The notes under the pieces were generated by a model, which was not told where the DNA came from, ran no database searches, and saw only the letters and a list, made by a program, of their open reading frames with translations. The position numbers and the translations under genes were made by a program. Shown here in pieces: positions 18,667 through 27,614 of a stretch of 64,000 nt of DNA; the first letter of the stretch is position 1, and each line of letters opens with the position of its first letter. Where the stretch lies: the NCBI GenBank assembly GCA_945863605.1, contig CAMAZP010000004.1:62001-126000 (forward strand), read 5' to 3'. The DNA is from Chitinophaga pinensis (GTDB taxonomy: Bacteria; Bacteroidota; Bacteroidia; Flavobacteriales_D; Crocinitomicaceae).

Positions 18667-19464
18667 TCAATTCAGTTTTTCTAAAATACGTTGAATATTA
18701 TACTGAAGATTTCTAAAATTTAAATTTAACTGATTGGAATCCATCTGAACTTCTGAAATCTCTTTAGCTATGTAAGCACTAAATTTCCAAATTTCAATAA
18801 TTTCAACAGAATTAACATTGAAGGGAGGATACTGAGCATTTGAAGATATCAATGTTAGAGATTTTTTATCAATCAAATTATTATGAACGAATTTGAAAAC
18901 AATTCCATCAGTTTTAGTTACGATAATACAAGGAGTACCATTTTTAATTCCTGTCCAATCTTGGATGAATTCTCCAATAACGATTGATCCAGAAGGGAGT
19001 GGAGGCATTGAATCACCATTAATTGCAAATGCACGATGTTTTCGTTCTTTTGATAAAAAAGGCAAATTTATGCGAGGCAAATCTTGAATAAATTCATGAT
19101 CGGAATATCCACTAACATATCCTGCACGCGCTTTTTCGGGAATTAATTCGATTAATTCTTCGTTTTGGTTATCGACAACTGTTGTAAGTACACGAAGATT
19201 AGATCCTTTAGCGGTATATGTCCAATTATTTTCGAACCGAACCCATTCTTTTTCACTAAATGATTGAAAATCAAGTTTAATTAAATCATCAATTAATAAT
19301 TCGTGAAATTGACTGAATGCAATTAAATTCTCAATATTTGGAAGTGCAACATCATTTTCATAACCACTGTAAGTTGAGCGATGCATATTTAACGCAGTTG
19401 CTACGTCTTCTTGTGAAAATTTTTTACGTTTGCGTAATGCTTTTAAATTACTTCCTACTTTCAT
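18667..19464 (-). CDS. XRE-family regulator with LexA-like S24 self-cleavage domain
   Basis: Of 265 residues, the N-terminal helix-turn-helix spans about 5-60 ('KFSQEDVATALNMHRSTYSGYE'). The C-terminal half is a LexA/CI-type S24 peptidase domain. The catalytic parts are all visible: an Ala114-Gly115 dipeptide in 'KARAGYVSGYSD', Ser152 in 'INGDSMPPLPSGS' and Lys191 in 'DGIVFKFVHN'. The spacings (37 and 39 residues) match those of LexA (35 and 37). The family pattern suggests a repressor that inactivates itself on a damage or stress signal. No phage genes are near. It has its own -7 element and is 66 bp from the downstream aldolase gene. Regulated genes are unknown. Confidence 0.85.
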   Translation of the reverse strand: MKVGSNLKALRKRKKFSQEDVATALNMHRSTYSGYENDVALPNIENLIAFSQFHELLIDDLIKLDFQSFSEKEWVRFENNWTYTAKGSNLRVLTTVVDNQNEELIELIPEKARAGYVSGYSDHEFIQDLPRINLPFLSKERKHRAFAINGDSMPPLPSGSIVIGEFIQDWTGIKNGTPCIIVTKTDGIVFKFVHNNLIDKKSLTLISSNAQYPPFNVNSVEIIEIWKFSAYIAKEISEVQMDSNQLNLNFRNLQYNIQRILEKLN

Positions 19465-19480
19465 AATTTTTTATTTCTAG

Positions 19481-19488
19481 CAAAAGTA
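19481..19488 (-). promoter_or_regulatory. -7 promoter element for the XRE/S24 regulator
   Basis: The - strand reads TACTTTTG, a full TAnnTTTG match 16 bases before the ATG at 19464. The upstream 70 bp are almost pure A/T. No clear palindromic operator for autorepression was seen. Confidence 0.5.
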
Positions 19489-19562
19489 AAATTATTTTAA
19501 AATATAAACTAAATTTTGATTGTATTTTAATCAAATAGAAATTTTATAATTTTTTAAAAGCA

Positions 19563-20732
19563 CTATTGATTTCTTTCTGTGGGTTCCCAAACACTAGTTT
19601 TAATTCCTTTTAAATACCGAAAAAAGCCAAAGAATAGAGCTATATTCATGGAAGTAAAATGTGTTAGAAAGCGTAAAATTGTTAGATGAATATTAATTTT
19701 TTTTAGAAAAAAATCAAATAAAAGAGCAGCTAACATAATTAGTATGAACAAACCGAAGTATGAATAATTGGCTTCGATCTGAAAAAGAAAAGGAAAAACA
19801 ATTAAAAGATATAAAATGAAGAAAGGGGTAAGCCAACGTAAAACTTTATGTGACAGAAAAGCAAAAGCAGTTCCATTGAATCTAAATAAAATTGGCCAAA
19901 ATTTTGCTAGATTTTGAAAGTTTCCAGCTGAAATTCTTATTTTACGATTAAATTCTGATTTAAGATTATTAGAAACATCCTCTAGAACAATTGCGTTTTC
20001 ATCACTTATACATTTTTTTCTTGCTTGGAGAACTTGCATACATGTGTAAAAATCATCCACTAAAAAATTTCTTGGAACGGGTTTGAAATCTTGTTTTCGA
20101 ATTGCAAAGCAACCGCCAAAAGGTCCCATTAAACTTCCCCAGATTTTACCTTCTGCATACTTGGTATTTACCTCATTAGAAATATAATTACTTTCTTGTA
20201 CTGAAATTCCATCAGATTTCAAATTTCGATGTTCCATAAAGGAGTCAACTAAACTAATTTCAGGGTTTTTAAAATGTTTTACTAATTCAAAAAGTGTATT
20301 TTTTTTGAGAATTACATTTGCATCCGTGAGTAACAAAATTGTACCTATTGATTTTTTAAAAAGAAAATTTACGATTTCAATTTTTCCAGTTCTAATTGAA
20401 AATTCATAAAAATGAAATTCTGAATTTTCTTTTGCATAATATTCAATAATTGAATTTGTTCGATCTATTGAACAGTCTGAACCAATTAGAATTTCAATTT
20501 TTGATGGAGGATAATCTGAATTTAATATACTTTTAATTTTCTCTTCAATAACTGCTTCTTCATTGTGTGCAGCCATTAAAATACTTAGCATTGGCAAATC
20601 CTCATTATTTGTGTAAACAAGCGAATTGTTCTTTCGTTTTCGTCCGTAAAGTTGTGTAAAAAATGGATAAAATATATAACTGTGAGTAATCAATAAAAAA
20701 AACGTCCAGAAGAGAATTTCAAGTAGTAGCAT
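19563..20732 (-). CDS. Membrane glycosyltransferase, family 2
   Basis: A 389-residue protein with an N-terminal hydrophobic segment (1-23) and a GT2 catalytic domain. Visible motifs are 'LSILMAAHNEEAVIEEKI', the DxD-like 'LLTDANVILKKNTL', 'FLVDDFYTCMQVLQ' and a QxxRW-like 'NRKIRISAGNFQNLAKF'. Three or four C-terminal membrane helices follow (about 285-385). This layout is that of processive or polyprenyl-linked sugar transferases acting at the inner membrane. It lies 56 bp downstream of a TMTC-like glycosylation protein on the same strand, so both may serve surface glycan or glycoprotein assembly. The donor sugar is unknown. Confidence 0.85.
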   Translation of the reverse strand: MLLLEILFWTFFLLITHSYIFYPFFTQLYGRKRKNNSLVYTNNEDLPMLSILMAAHNEEAVIEEKIKSILNSDYPPSKIEILIGSDCSIDRTNSIIEYYAKENSEFHFYEFSIRTGKIEIVNFLFKKSIGTILLLTDANVILKKNTLFELVKHFKNPEISLVDSFMEHRNLKSDGISVQESNYISNEVNTKYAEGKIWGSLMGPFGGCFAIRKQDFKPVPRNFLVDDFYTCMQVLQARKKCISDENAIVLEDVSNNLKSEFNRKIRISAGNFQNLAKFWPILFRFNGTAFAFLSHKVLRWLTPFFILYLLIVFPFLFQIEANYSYFGLFILIMLAALLFDFFLKKINIHLTILRFLTHFTSMNIALFFGFFRYLKGIKTSVWEPTERNQ

Positions 20733-20788
20733 TTAGTTTGTTTTCCTTATTGAAACTGAGTTTTAAAAATAATCGGATTATTGTTGGT

Positions 20789-23218
20789 TTACTTTAATAA
20801 TTTTCTATTTCTTAAATCTTGAACAAATTGTGTTAATCTGATTATCTCGTTTTCAAGTGCCACAATTCTGTTTTCTTCAGCTGGTGTTTTTGTAATTTTC
20901 TTCATCAAATCATTTCGCTCCCTTTTCAAATCAGTCATTCCTTTTTTGAAATTAACTTTAGCTAAATCCATTTTTTTGAGTGAATAATAGGCGTTTGCAA
21001 GTTGAATATATTGTGGTGCGTTGTATTTAGTTTTAAAATGTTTTAAGTATTTGAGTTGAATATCAATCAACATTTCATAATCAGACAATGATATAGCGAA
21101 TCCATTTAGCGAGGAGTAATATGATTCTAATTTTGGTTTTAATTTATAGGTTTTGTCGAAATAAACCACTGCTGAATCAATGTAATTTTTCTTTAAAATT
21201 TCTGCACTTGCTCTTAAATCAACCGAAGAAATTGATAAGTTTGATGTAATTAGTTGAATTATTTGTAGACGAAAATCAGTAATGAATTGAATGGTTGGAT
21301 TTTGTTTTGTTGACAGTAAATTGTTTAAATAAGTAGTTACTTTGTTTGAAAAAGCTAAGTTTTTCAATAATGGATCTAAACTTTCTAAATTTTTAGCATT
21401 TATACTTAAAGTACTTACTGAATTTGAATTAACACCCTGTTTTAATAGAGCTATAGCATTTACCTCGAACTGTCGAATTAAACCTAAAGTTCGATATAGT
21501 TTGAGATTCCTATAAAGTTGTTCAACCTTTTTACTTTTATTAGTTTTAATTTGAGATACTATTGGTAATACTTTTATAATGTTATCATACCCCTCAGCCA
21601 TCTTACAATAGGCATTTCCGATATTCAACATCCCTTCGTAGTAGGTTTTATTAAAATCCGTTGAGACTTTGAATGAACGTATAGATAAAACATAATCGAA
21701 ATAAAATTCATAAAAAAGCGCTCCTCTGTTATTCAAATTCGATTCGTAAGTTGGGTATAAATCCAAAGAGCGATTATAAAAAAGTATTGCTGAATCTACC
21801 TTTTGCATCATTTCATTAAAGCGATATATTCCTTCTTTTTTCAATTTATAAGCTTCTGTTTGCATTTCTGAACCTAAAAGCGAATTAGATTTTACTGAGT
21901 TTTTTAAATAGTTTGAATCTGCCACATACAAACTTTTCTTAGACTTCCAATCTTTGTTTCTGTTGAGTGTGAAAATTAAAGACGGTAAAGCAATTACAGC
22001 GATTGAAGCGTAGATTTTTACATTTTTTTTATTGTCGAAAATATCGAGTTTGAGTAGTTTATAAAGTAATAATACTACAATAAAACAAAATGAAATTGAA
22101 GCTGTAAACGAGAAACGTTCGGCAAAAATACCAACCATTGGTGTTAATAAATTTGCCATTCCACCGATTGTAATAAAGAAAAAGAAAATAGCGAATGAAT
22201 AATAAGATTTTTTGAAAAAACCGTAAATCGCAAACCCAATTAAAGCCAAAACAAAAACTAGACTTAAGTAGAAACGCCAATCACTAAAAGTTACAATTGG
22301 TATCATATTGAATCCATAATAATAACCCAAAGGATAAGGAACAAAAAGTTTTTGAATGTATAAGTAATTGGTGTAAATATAAACTGGGATACGCTCCAAG
22401 AAACTCATTTCAAACAATGGATTTTCTACGTAATTGAATAAACGCAAATTTTCCTCTTTCAAAGATGAAACTTTGATTAACTTGAAAATTACTTGTGTTA
22501 AAATCAAAATACCAAATACAGATCCAATTTTTTTCCAACTTACTTCTCTAAAAAAATAGACCATCATTGGTATAACAAGCACAAAAGGTAGATTTGATTT
22601 TTTACTTAAAATGGACAATGTGATAAATCCTAAACCAAGAAAGATTGAGTATAGCTGTCCTTTGTCAACATATTTAAAAGCATGGATTGCAGCTAGTAAA
22701 GCAAAAATTAAACTAAACATTTCATCTCTGTTTTTTAAATTGTTAACTACTTCAGAATGAATAGGATGAATCATAAAAAGTAGCACAACAATAGCAGAAA
22801 AGTAAGAAGCTCTACCTTGAAAAAGAACATTTATTAATTGAAATAATAAAATCCCACAAATAGCATAAATAAAAACGTTGATGAAGTGAGAAATACTAGC
22901 TCTTTCTGGATGATCCGAAAAAAGTGACCATTCGATTGCGTAACTTAAAGTGACAATGGGTCGGTATTCGTAATTTTGTTTACCATCAATGGCATAATTA
23001 GAAGTGAAAATATCCTTAATGCCTCCAATTCCTTTTTCAACGTTGAGATGCTGTTTTCTATCCGTTGTCGTAACTAACTCATCATCCAATGAAAAACCAT
23101 TTGAAATCGAATTTCCATAAAACAAAAAAGCAATCAAAAAAGACAAAATAGCGAAAGTCCGAATTGTAATCGACTTAGATTGAATTGCAATTTTTTGCTC
23201 TAATTTTTTCTTTGCCAA
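20789..23218 (-). CDS. TMTC-like multi-pass membrane protein with TPR repeats
   Basis: An 809-residue protein in two parts. Residues about 20-410 contain roughly ten membrane helices. A periplasmic loop holds 'SNGFSLDDELVTT' and 'NYEYRPIVTLSYAIEW', the acidic and YRP motifs typical of TMTC/PMT-type GT-C glycosyltransferases that use polyprenyl-phosphate sugars. Residues about 440-790 are helical TPR-like repeats ('AILFYNRSLDLYPTYESNLNNRG', 'AVVYFDKTYKLKPKLESYY'), which in this family position protein substrates. It probably glycosylates secreted proteins at the outer face of the inner membrane (inference). The GT2 gene downstream could make its lipid-linked donor. Confidence 0.7.
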   Translation of the reverse strand: MAKKKLEQKIAIQSKSITIRTFAILSFLIAFLFYGNSISNGFSLDDELVTTTDRKQHLNVEKGIGGIKDIFTSNYAIDGKQNYEYRPIVTLSYAIEWSLFSDHPERASISHFINVFIYAICGILLFQLINVLFQGRASYFSAIVVLLFMIHPIHSEVVNNLKNRDEMFSLIFALLAAIHAFKYVDKGQLYSIFLGLGFITLSILSKKSNLPFVLVIPMMVYFFREVSWKKIGSVFGILILTQVIFKLIKVSSLKEENLRLFNYVENPLFEMSFLERIPVYIYTNYLYIQKLFVPYPLGYYYGFNMIPIVTFSDWRFYLSLVFVLALIGFAIYGFFKKSYYSFAIFFFFITIGGMANLLTPMVGIFAERFSFTASISFCFIVVLLLYKLLKLDIFDNKKNVKIYASIAVIALPSLIFTLNRNKDWKSKKSLYVADSNYLKNSVKSNSLLGSEMQTEAYKLKKEGIYRFNEMMQKVDSAILFYNRSLDLYPTYESNLNNRGALFYEFYFDYVLSIRSFKVSTDFNKTYYEGMLNIGNAYCKMAEGYDNIIKVLPIVSQIKTNKSKKVEQLYRNLKLYRTLGLIRQFEVNAIALLKQGVNSNSVSTLSINAKNLESLDPLLKNLAFSNKVTTYLNNLLSTKQNPTIQFITDFRLQIIQLITSNLSISSVDLRASAEILKKNYIDSAVVYFDKTYKLKPKLESYYSSLNGFAISLSDYEMLIDIQLKYLKHFKTKYNAPQYIQLANAYYSLKKMDLAKVNFKKGMTDLKRERNDLMKKITKTPAEENRIVALENEIIRLTQFVQDLRNRKLLK

Positions 23219-23253
23219 AAGATAGTTTTTAACGAATTTAAAAAGAAATTCAA

Positions 23254-23694
23254 TTATCGCTTGTAATTTTTCTCGTAGGTTTCAATCCAATCGATTACGG
23301 AAGTCTTTGCAACCAACTCACCAATCAAATCAAAGGGAATTCCTTCTACTTTTTTGAAACGAATACACGATTTACCCATGTCCAATTTCGCTTTACTTCT
23401 TTTTCCAAATTCTGTTGTGAACCAGTTCATTAAACTTGGCTCTGCATAAATTCCCATGTGATAAAAGGAAATAAAGTTTTTTTGATTTGCAAAAGCCATG
23501 AATGGCAAAGGAAGTTTTGAGTCACAATGATAGCCGCTTGGATAAATAGAATGTGGTACAACATAACCAATCATTCCATAGCTAATACACTCTTCAAAAC
23601 CAGTTGGTAGGTTTTTTAAAATAGTTTCTCGTAAGGTATTGATTCCTTCCTTTCGATCTTCAGGTACGAGTGCGATATAATCAGTAACGGTCAT
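23254..23694 (-). CDS. DUF1801 / YdhG-fold protein
   Basis: This 146-residue soluble protein has the DUF1801 pattern: N-terminal 'DYIALVPEDRKEGINTLRETILKNLPTGFEECISYGMIGYVVP', then 'LPLPFMAFANQKNFISFYHMGIY' and C-terminal 'KLDMGKSCIRFKK'. The family has a YjbR/frataxin-like alpha-beta fold without a firm biochemical role. It ends 35 bases before the TMTC-like gene and starts 10 bases after the aminotransferase stop, so it probably belongs to the aminotransferase transcript. No functional link between the two is evident. Confidence 0.8.
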   Translation of the reverse strand: MTVTDYIALVPEDRKEGINTLRETILKNLPTGFEECISYGMIGYVVPHSIYPSGYHCDSKLPLPFMAFANQKNFISFYHMGIYAEPSLMNWFTTEFGKRSKAKLDMGKSCIRFKKVEGIPFDLIGELVAKTSVIDWIETYEKNYKR

Positions 23695-23704
23695 GTGTGT
23701 AAGT

Positions 23705-24907
23705 TTAAATTTCAGTTCTTCCTGGATAAACTTTCAAGGCTTCGCGTAAGCAAATTACAGCATTTCTTAACGAATCTTGATTCAAAACATACGCAATTCT
23801 AGCCTCTTGTTGACCTGCACCTTTTGTGGCATAGAAACCATTTGCAGGTGCCATCATTACTGTTTGCCCTTCAAATTCAAAATCTTCTAATAACCATTGA
23901 CAGAATTTTTCTGCATCGTCAACAGGGAACTTAGCAACACAATAAAAAGCGCCACTTGGTTTAGGACAGAAAACACCCGGTATTGAATTTAATCCATCAA
24001 CCATAATATTTCTCCTTTCGACATATTCCGCAACAACATTATCAAAATAAGATTGAGGTGTATTTAATGCTGCTTCAGATGCGATTTGATCGATAGTTGG
24101 AGGAGATAGTCGCGCTTGTCCAAATTTCAATGCTGCTGCCATCACTTCTTTATTTTTTGAAATTAAAGCACCAATACGAGCGCCACACATCGAATAACGT
24201 TTAGAAACAGAATCAATCATGATGACATTGTCTTCAATTCCGCTAAGATTCATCACTGAAAAAGGAACGGCACCATCGTAGCAAAATTCTCTATAAACTT
24301 CGTCAGCATAAAGGAATAAATCGTGTTTTTTAACGATTGCTGCCAATTGCTCCAATTCTTCTTTTGTGTATAAATATCCAGTTGGATTTCCTGGGTTACA
24401 AATTACAATTGCTTTCGTTTTAGCAGTGATTTTTTTCTCAATTTCTTCAACAGGAGGAAGCGCAAATCCACTTTCAATTGAAGCAGTGACAGGAACAACA
24501 TTCAAGCCTGCTGTTACAGCAAAACCATTATAGTTTGCATAAAAAGGTTCAGGGATAATAATTTCATCGCCAGGATTACAGGTTGTCATAAAACCAAAAA
24601 TCAAAGCTTCCGAACCGCCTGTTGTGATGATAATATCTTCTGGTTGCACATTAATTCCTGTTTTGATATAGTACGCAGACAATCCATTTCTGTAACTTTC
24701 AAATCCTGCAGAGTGACTGTATTCAATCACTTTTCTATCCATATTTCTGATAGCACTTAGCGCCACTTCAGGTGTTTCGATATCTGGTTGACCAATATTT
24801 AAGTGGTAAACAATTTTCCCTGCTTTTTTTGCTTTTTCAGCGTAAGGAACTAATTTTCTAATAGGTGATGCAGGCATTAAAATGGCCTTTTCAGAAATTT
24901 TTGGCAT
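23705..24907 (-). CDS. PLP-dependent aminotransferase, class I (aspartate-type)
   Basis: At 400 residues it is full length for fold-type I aminotransferases. Visible are 'HLNIGQPDIETPEVAL' (substrate loop), 'ITTGGSEALIFGF', 'VICNPGNPTGYLYTKEEL', 'YADEVYREFCYDG' and the PLP-lysine segment 'IDSVSKRYSMCGARIG'. The C-terminal 'RIAYVLNQDSLRNAVICLREAL' carries the Arg that binds the substrate carboxylate. It is probably an aspartate or broad-range aminotransferase in amino-acid metabolism; the exact amino acid cannot be told. A perfect -7 element lies 22 bases upstream. A 248-bp gap separates it from the serine hydrolase behind. Confidence 0.92.
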   Translation of the reverse strand: MPKISEKAILMPASPIRKLVPYAEKAKKAGKIVYHLNIGQPDIETPEVALSAIRNMDRKVIEYSHSAGFESYRNGLSAYYIKTGINVQPEDIIITTGGSEALIFGFMTTCNPGDEIIIPEPFYANYNGFAVTAGLNVVPVTASIESGFALPPVEEIEKKITAKTKAIVICNPGNPTGYLYTKEELEQLAAIVKKHDLFLYADEVYREFCYDGAVPFSVMNLSGIEDNVIMIDSVSKRYSMCGARIGALISKNKEVMAAALKFGQARLSPPTIDQIASEAALNTPQSYFDNVVAEYVERRNIMVDGLNSIPGVFCPKPSGAFYCVAKFPVDDAEKFCQWLLEDFEFEGQTVMMAPANGFYATKGAGQQEARIAYVLNQDSLRNAVICLREALKVYPGRTEI

Positions 24908-24929
24908 ACTTTTTCATTAATAAGGTTAG

Positions 24930-24937
24930 CAAATTTA
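24930..24937 (-). promoter_or_regulatory. -7 promoter element for the aminotransferase gene
   Basis: The - strand reads TAAATTTG, a full TAnnTTTG match 22 bases before the ATG at 24907. Confidence 0.5.
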
Positions 24938-25155
24938 AGTAATTATTAGCAACATAGATAAGGAACTATACTATTATGAAATAACTTTTATAAAAATATA
25001 GATTTAGAAAATTCTAGTTTTTTAATTTATTCATTTTCAGTTTTTTAAATTAAAATTCTTACGAATTAAAATAAAAAAAGTAATTCATAAAAAATAAATT
25101 TTTGAAACGAATAAAGGAATAAAGTTGTTTACCAAAGGATTTAAAGTAAGAATCA

Positions 25156-26268
25156 TTATAATTGATCAGCAATTTGTCTAAAAAGATTCCACCAATTTAA
25201 TCGCTCAGCTATAATTGCTCTCTCACTATCATTAAACACTATTATCATGAGTTTTTTTTTAGGATTGATATAAATATGTTGTTTATACAATCCAATTGCC
25301 ATAAAATCTCCATATTCTTTAAGTCCAATATGCCAACAATAATTATAGTTAAAACTACTGCCATTTGAACTATCTCTGCTAATTGATTTATTATACCAAC
25401 TTTCACTGATTATTTGCTTTCCATCCCACAATCCTTTATTGAGATACAACCTTCCAAACTTAGCATAATCAAATACAGTTGCACCAATGCAACAAAAACT
25501 TTTTTCAATTCCATTCTTTTTATCAACAGACCATTTCCCATCTGAACACATTTGAATTGGTTTCCATATTTTATTTTCAAGATAAACTGAGGGCGAAAAT
25601 CCTGTTGCACGTTTTATTATTAAACCTAGCAACTCAGTATTAATATTGAGATAATGTTGTTTAGTGCCCGGTAAATATTCAAATTTTATTTTATTGAATG
25701 CTTTTTTTGAATTTCTTCCGTAATAAATAATTGCATCTATTCCAAGTTTACTTTTGATACCTGATGTATGGTTAAGTAGATGTTCAATTGTTAAATATTT
25801 AGCATAAGGTTGATGCTCTAATTCTGGAATAAATGTTGTAACTTTTTGATTTTCATCTTTAATATATCCTTCGTCAATAGCAATACCTATTAATGACGCA
25901 GTAAATGATTTCGCAATTGAATAGGAGGAATGAAGGGTTTTATCATTTAATTCTTTTCGATTGTACTCATATTTAATTGTATCATTTTGAATTATTAGAA
26001 AACTTCTGATTTTATGTTTGGTTGTAAAAGTATCCAAAAACATAAAAAAGGGAATGTCTTTTGACCAATCATCAATTCTAATTTTTTTTCCTGAGAAAGA
26101 ATCTTCTTTTTTAAATTCAAAACACTCATTTCCAGCGTGTATAACATTACTATCAAATCTTTCAATATCTTTTTCATCAGGTTTTCCAAGAAATAATGAG
26201 TTAGGGGGTAGGCAACTTAAGAGAAAGTTGGATAATAGACAAATGATTAAATAAATCTTTAATTTCAT
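25156..26268 (-). CDS. Serine hydrolase of the beta-lactamase/PBP-like family, lipoprotein
   Basis: The 370-residue protein starts with a lipoprotein signal ('IICLLSNFLLSC', lipid Cys near residue 19). It contains the three motifs of the class C beta-lactamase/esterase fold: SxxK in 'SSYSIAKSFTASLIG' (about residue 117), YxN in 'KQHYLNINTELLG', and a weak third motif around 'FMAIGLYKQHIYINPKK'. 'FGRLYLNKGLWDGKQIISESWY' is characteristic of this family. Members act as esterases, D-aminopeptidases or beta-lactam hydrolases; substrate and any resistance role cannot be inferred. It is envelope-anchored and stands alone, with 247 bp and 137 bp gaps on either side. Confidence 0.85.
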   Translation of the reverse strand: MKLKIYLIICLLSNFLLSCLPPNSLFLGKPDEKDIERFDSNVIHAGNECFEFKKEDSFSGKKIRIDDWSKDIPFFMFLDTFTTKHKIRSFLIIQNDTIKYEYNRKELNDKTLHSSYSIAKSFTASLIGIAIDEGYIKDENQKVTTFIPELEHQPYAKYLTIEHLLNHTSGIKSKLGIDAIIYYGRNSKKAFNKIKFEYLPGTKQHYLNINTELLGLIIKRATGFSPSVYLENKIWKPIQMCSDGKWSVDKKNGIEKSFCCIGATVFDYAKFGRLYLNKGLWDGKQIISESWYNKSISRDSSNGSSFNYNYCWHIGLKEYGDFMAIGLYKQHIYINPKKKLMIIVFNDSERAIIAERLNWWNLFRQIADQL

Positions 26269-26405
26269 TTTATAAAATAATTCGTGCGTTTTATTTTTGA
26301 GATAGTGTTGAAAAGATATGAACTCATTAAATGGTTTATTGGCAAAAATGAGTTTCTAAACAAATAGAATTTTTCAAAGATAAGTCTAAAAAGTATTAAT
26401 TCGGA

Positions 26406-26702
26406 CTAAATAGGTGTTGACTCATATTCAATCTTGTAATCACCTATATGCTGTTCGCTTTCAAGAATCTTAGATTTCTGTCTTAAATAATTTACAATAC
26501 CAATTAAAAATAGAACAAATGAGATTAGTATAAAAATGAATTCAATGTAAAGTCCAAATTTCAAACTTGTTAAGTTTTTTATACTAATACCAGCGATTAA
26601 AAAATACATTGAAGTTCTGAGAAAAGCTAAAAATGTTGACTGATTTGCTAAAATTGTTCTCTGCAAAGCAAGTTTTTCACGAAGAATTAAATCTTTATTC
26701 AT
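26406..26702 (-). CDS. DUF202 small membrane protein
   Basis: I take the ATG at 26702 (98 residues). A longer frame to 26744 would only add sequence inside the neighbouring gene. The sequence 'LALQRTILANQSTFLAFLRTS' followed by two or three hydrophobic helices (about 33-50 and 57-78) is the DUF202/YidH pattern, an inner-membrane family of unknown function. The start overlaps the end of the upstream hypothetical gene by 8 bases, so they are co-transcribed. Confidence 0.7.
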   Translation of the reverse strand: MNKDLILREKLALQRTILANQSTFLAFLRTSMYFLIAGISIKNLTSLKFGLYIEFIFILISFVLFLIGIVNYLRQKSKILESEQHIGDYKIEYESTPI

Positions 26703-27411
26703 TGGGTAAGCAAATTTTGAATGAACCTTTTTTAAAAAATACATCGTCTATATGCCCCATCTTTTTTCTGTCTGATGAAATCAAATGCATGTGTAAAAAT
26801 GTATCATGGTGTGTGAAAATTGTTTTATGCGCTGTTGAAAAGAAACCAATTATCTCAATTTTTTCATTTCTAAGTTTGAATTTCATTAGCCCTTTGTGCG
26901 CTTCATCAGGAGAACTTACTTTTGAACCTTTCGGTAAATTAACAATATGAAATGTCGCCTTTTTTACCTCACCTTTGAGTTTGAACAAAAATGGACTTGT
27001 AGAATTTTCTGACTTTTTGTAAAGATATTTTTCAAGTTGATCAATTGTTAGAATACTATCAGGCAAAGATTGTTCAGACCAATTTGAGATGTTTGCGTAA
27101 CCAAAAAATGGAGCTTTTGTGTTAAATGTTTCTTCGACTTCCATTTTATTGTTGTGAACAACAGTCGATTTATAACACTTTCCATCTATTATAAGAATTT
27201 CTCCAGCCAAATATTCAACTGGTCCAAGTCCATATAAATGTTCCTTATTCGCAATGGTGTCAAGATCAATATTTCCGTAAAGTTCTCCTTTCCACATTAC
27301 ATTTTTCATTTGTCCAACGATTTTAACTTCGTTAACAAACTGTTGAGCTGAAAGATAATAACTCATGAACAAAGAAAATGATAGAACTATGGTGTATATT
27401 TTATAATTCAT
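26695..27411 (-). CDS. Secreted protein of unknown function
   Basis: A 238-residue protein with a signal peptide (MNYKIYTIVLSFSLFMSYYLSAQ). The mature part has 'GQMKNVMWKGELYGNIDLDTI', 'HLYGLGPVEYLAGEILIIDGKCY' and 'ETFNTKAPFFGYANISNW'. This pattern resembles acetolactate decarboxylase-like proteins (alsD/BudA family), including the 'LYGLGPVEYLAGEI' region and 'GFFSTAHKTIFTHHDTFLHMHLIS', where His residues could bind Zn. If that holds it would be a secreted BudA-like enzyme, but the similarity is judged by eye. It overlaps the DUF202 gene by 8 bases and has a perfect -7 element upstream. Confidence 0.55.
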   Translation of the reverse strand: MNYKIYTIVLSFSLFMSYYLSAQQFVNEVKIVGQMKNVMWKGELYGNIDLDTIANKEHLYGLGPVEYLAGEILIIDGKCYKSTVVHNNKMEVEETFNTKAPFFGYANISNWSEQSLPDSILTIDQLEKYLYKKSENSTSPFLFKLKGEVKKATFHIVNLPKGSKVSSPDEAHKGLMKFKLRNEKIEIIGFFSTAHKTIFTHHDTFLHMHLISSDRKKMGHIDDVFFKKGSFKICLPNE

Positions 27412-27426
27412 TTTGTCTTTTTTTTA

Positions 27427-27434
27427 CAAATTTA
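27427..27434 (-). promoter_or_regulatory. -7 promoter element for the secreted protein-DUF202 pair
   Basis: The - strand reads TAAATTTG, a full TAnnTTTG match 15 bases before the ATG at 27411. Confidence 0.5.
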
Positions 27435-27582
27435 AATAATGATTAGTCATTCTAATGTTTACAAGAATTTTATCGGAAATTAATTGTATTAAATTCACAC
27501 ATTTCAACTCCGCTTTTTGAGTCAAAAATGCGAATTATATTAGTCAATTTTAAGTTTATTCTCTACTTCTAAAAAAAATAAA

Positions 27583-27590
27583 TAACTTTG
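27583..27590 (+). promoter_or_regulatory. -7 promoter element for the 109-residue protein gene
   Basis: TAACTTTG is a full TAnnTTTG match 24 bases before the ATG at 27615. It supports this isolated + strand gene being real. Confidence 0.5.
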
Positions 27591-27614
27591 ATAAACTTTG
27601 AAAAATAAAATATT

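Noticed and set aside
18667-19464. Prophage marker
   Set aside because: CI-like architecture alone. No integrase, capsid, terminase or att repeats surround it.
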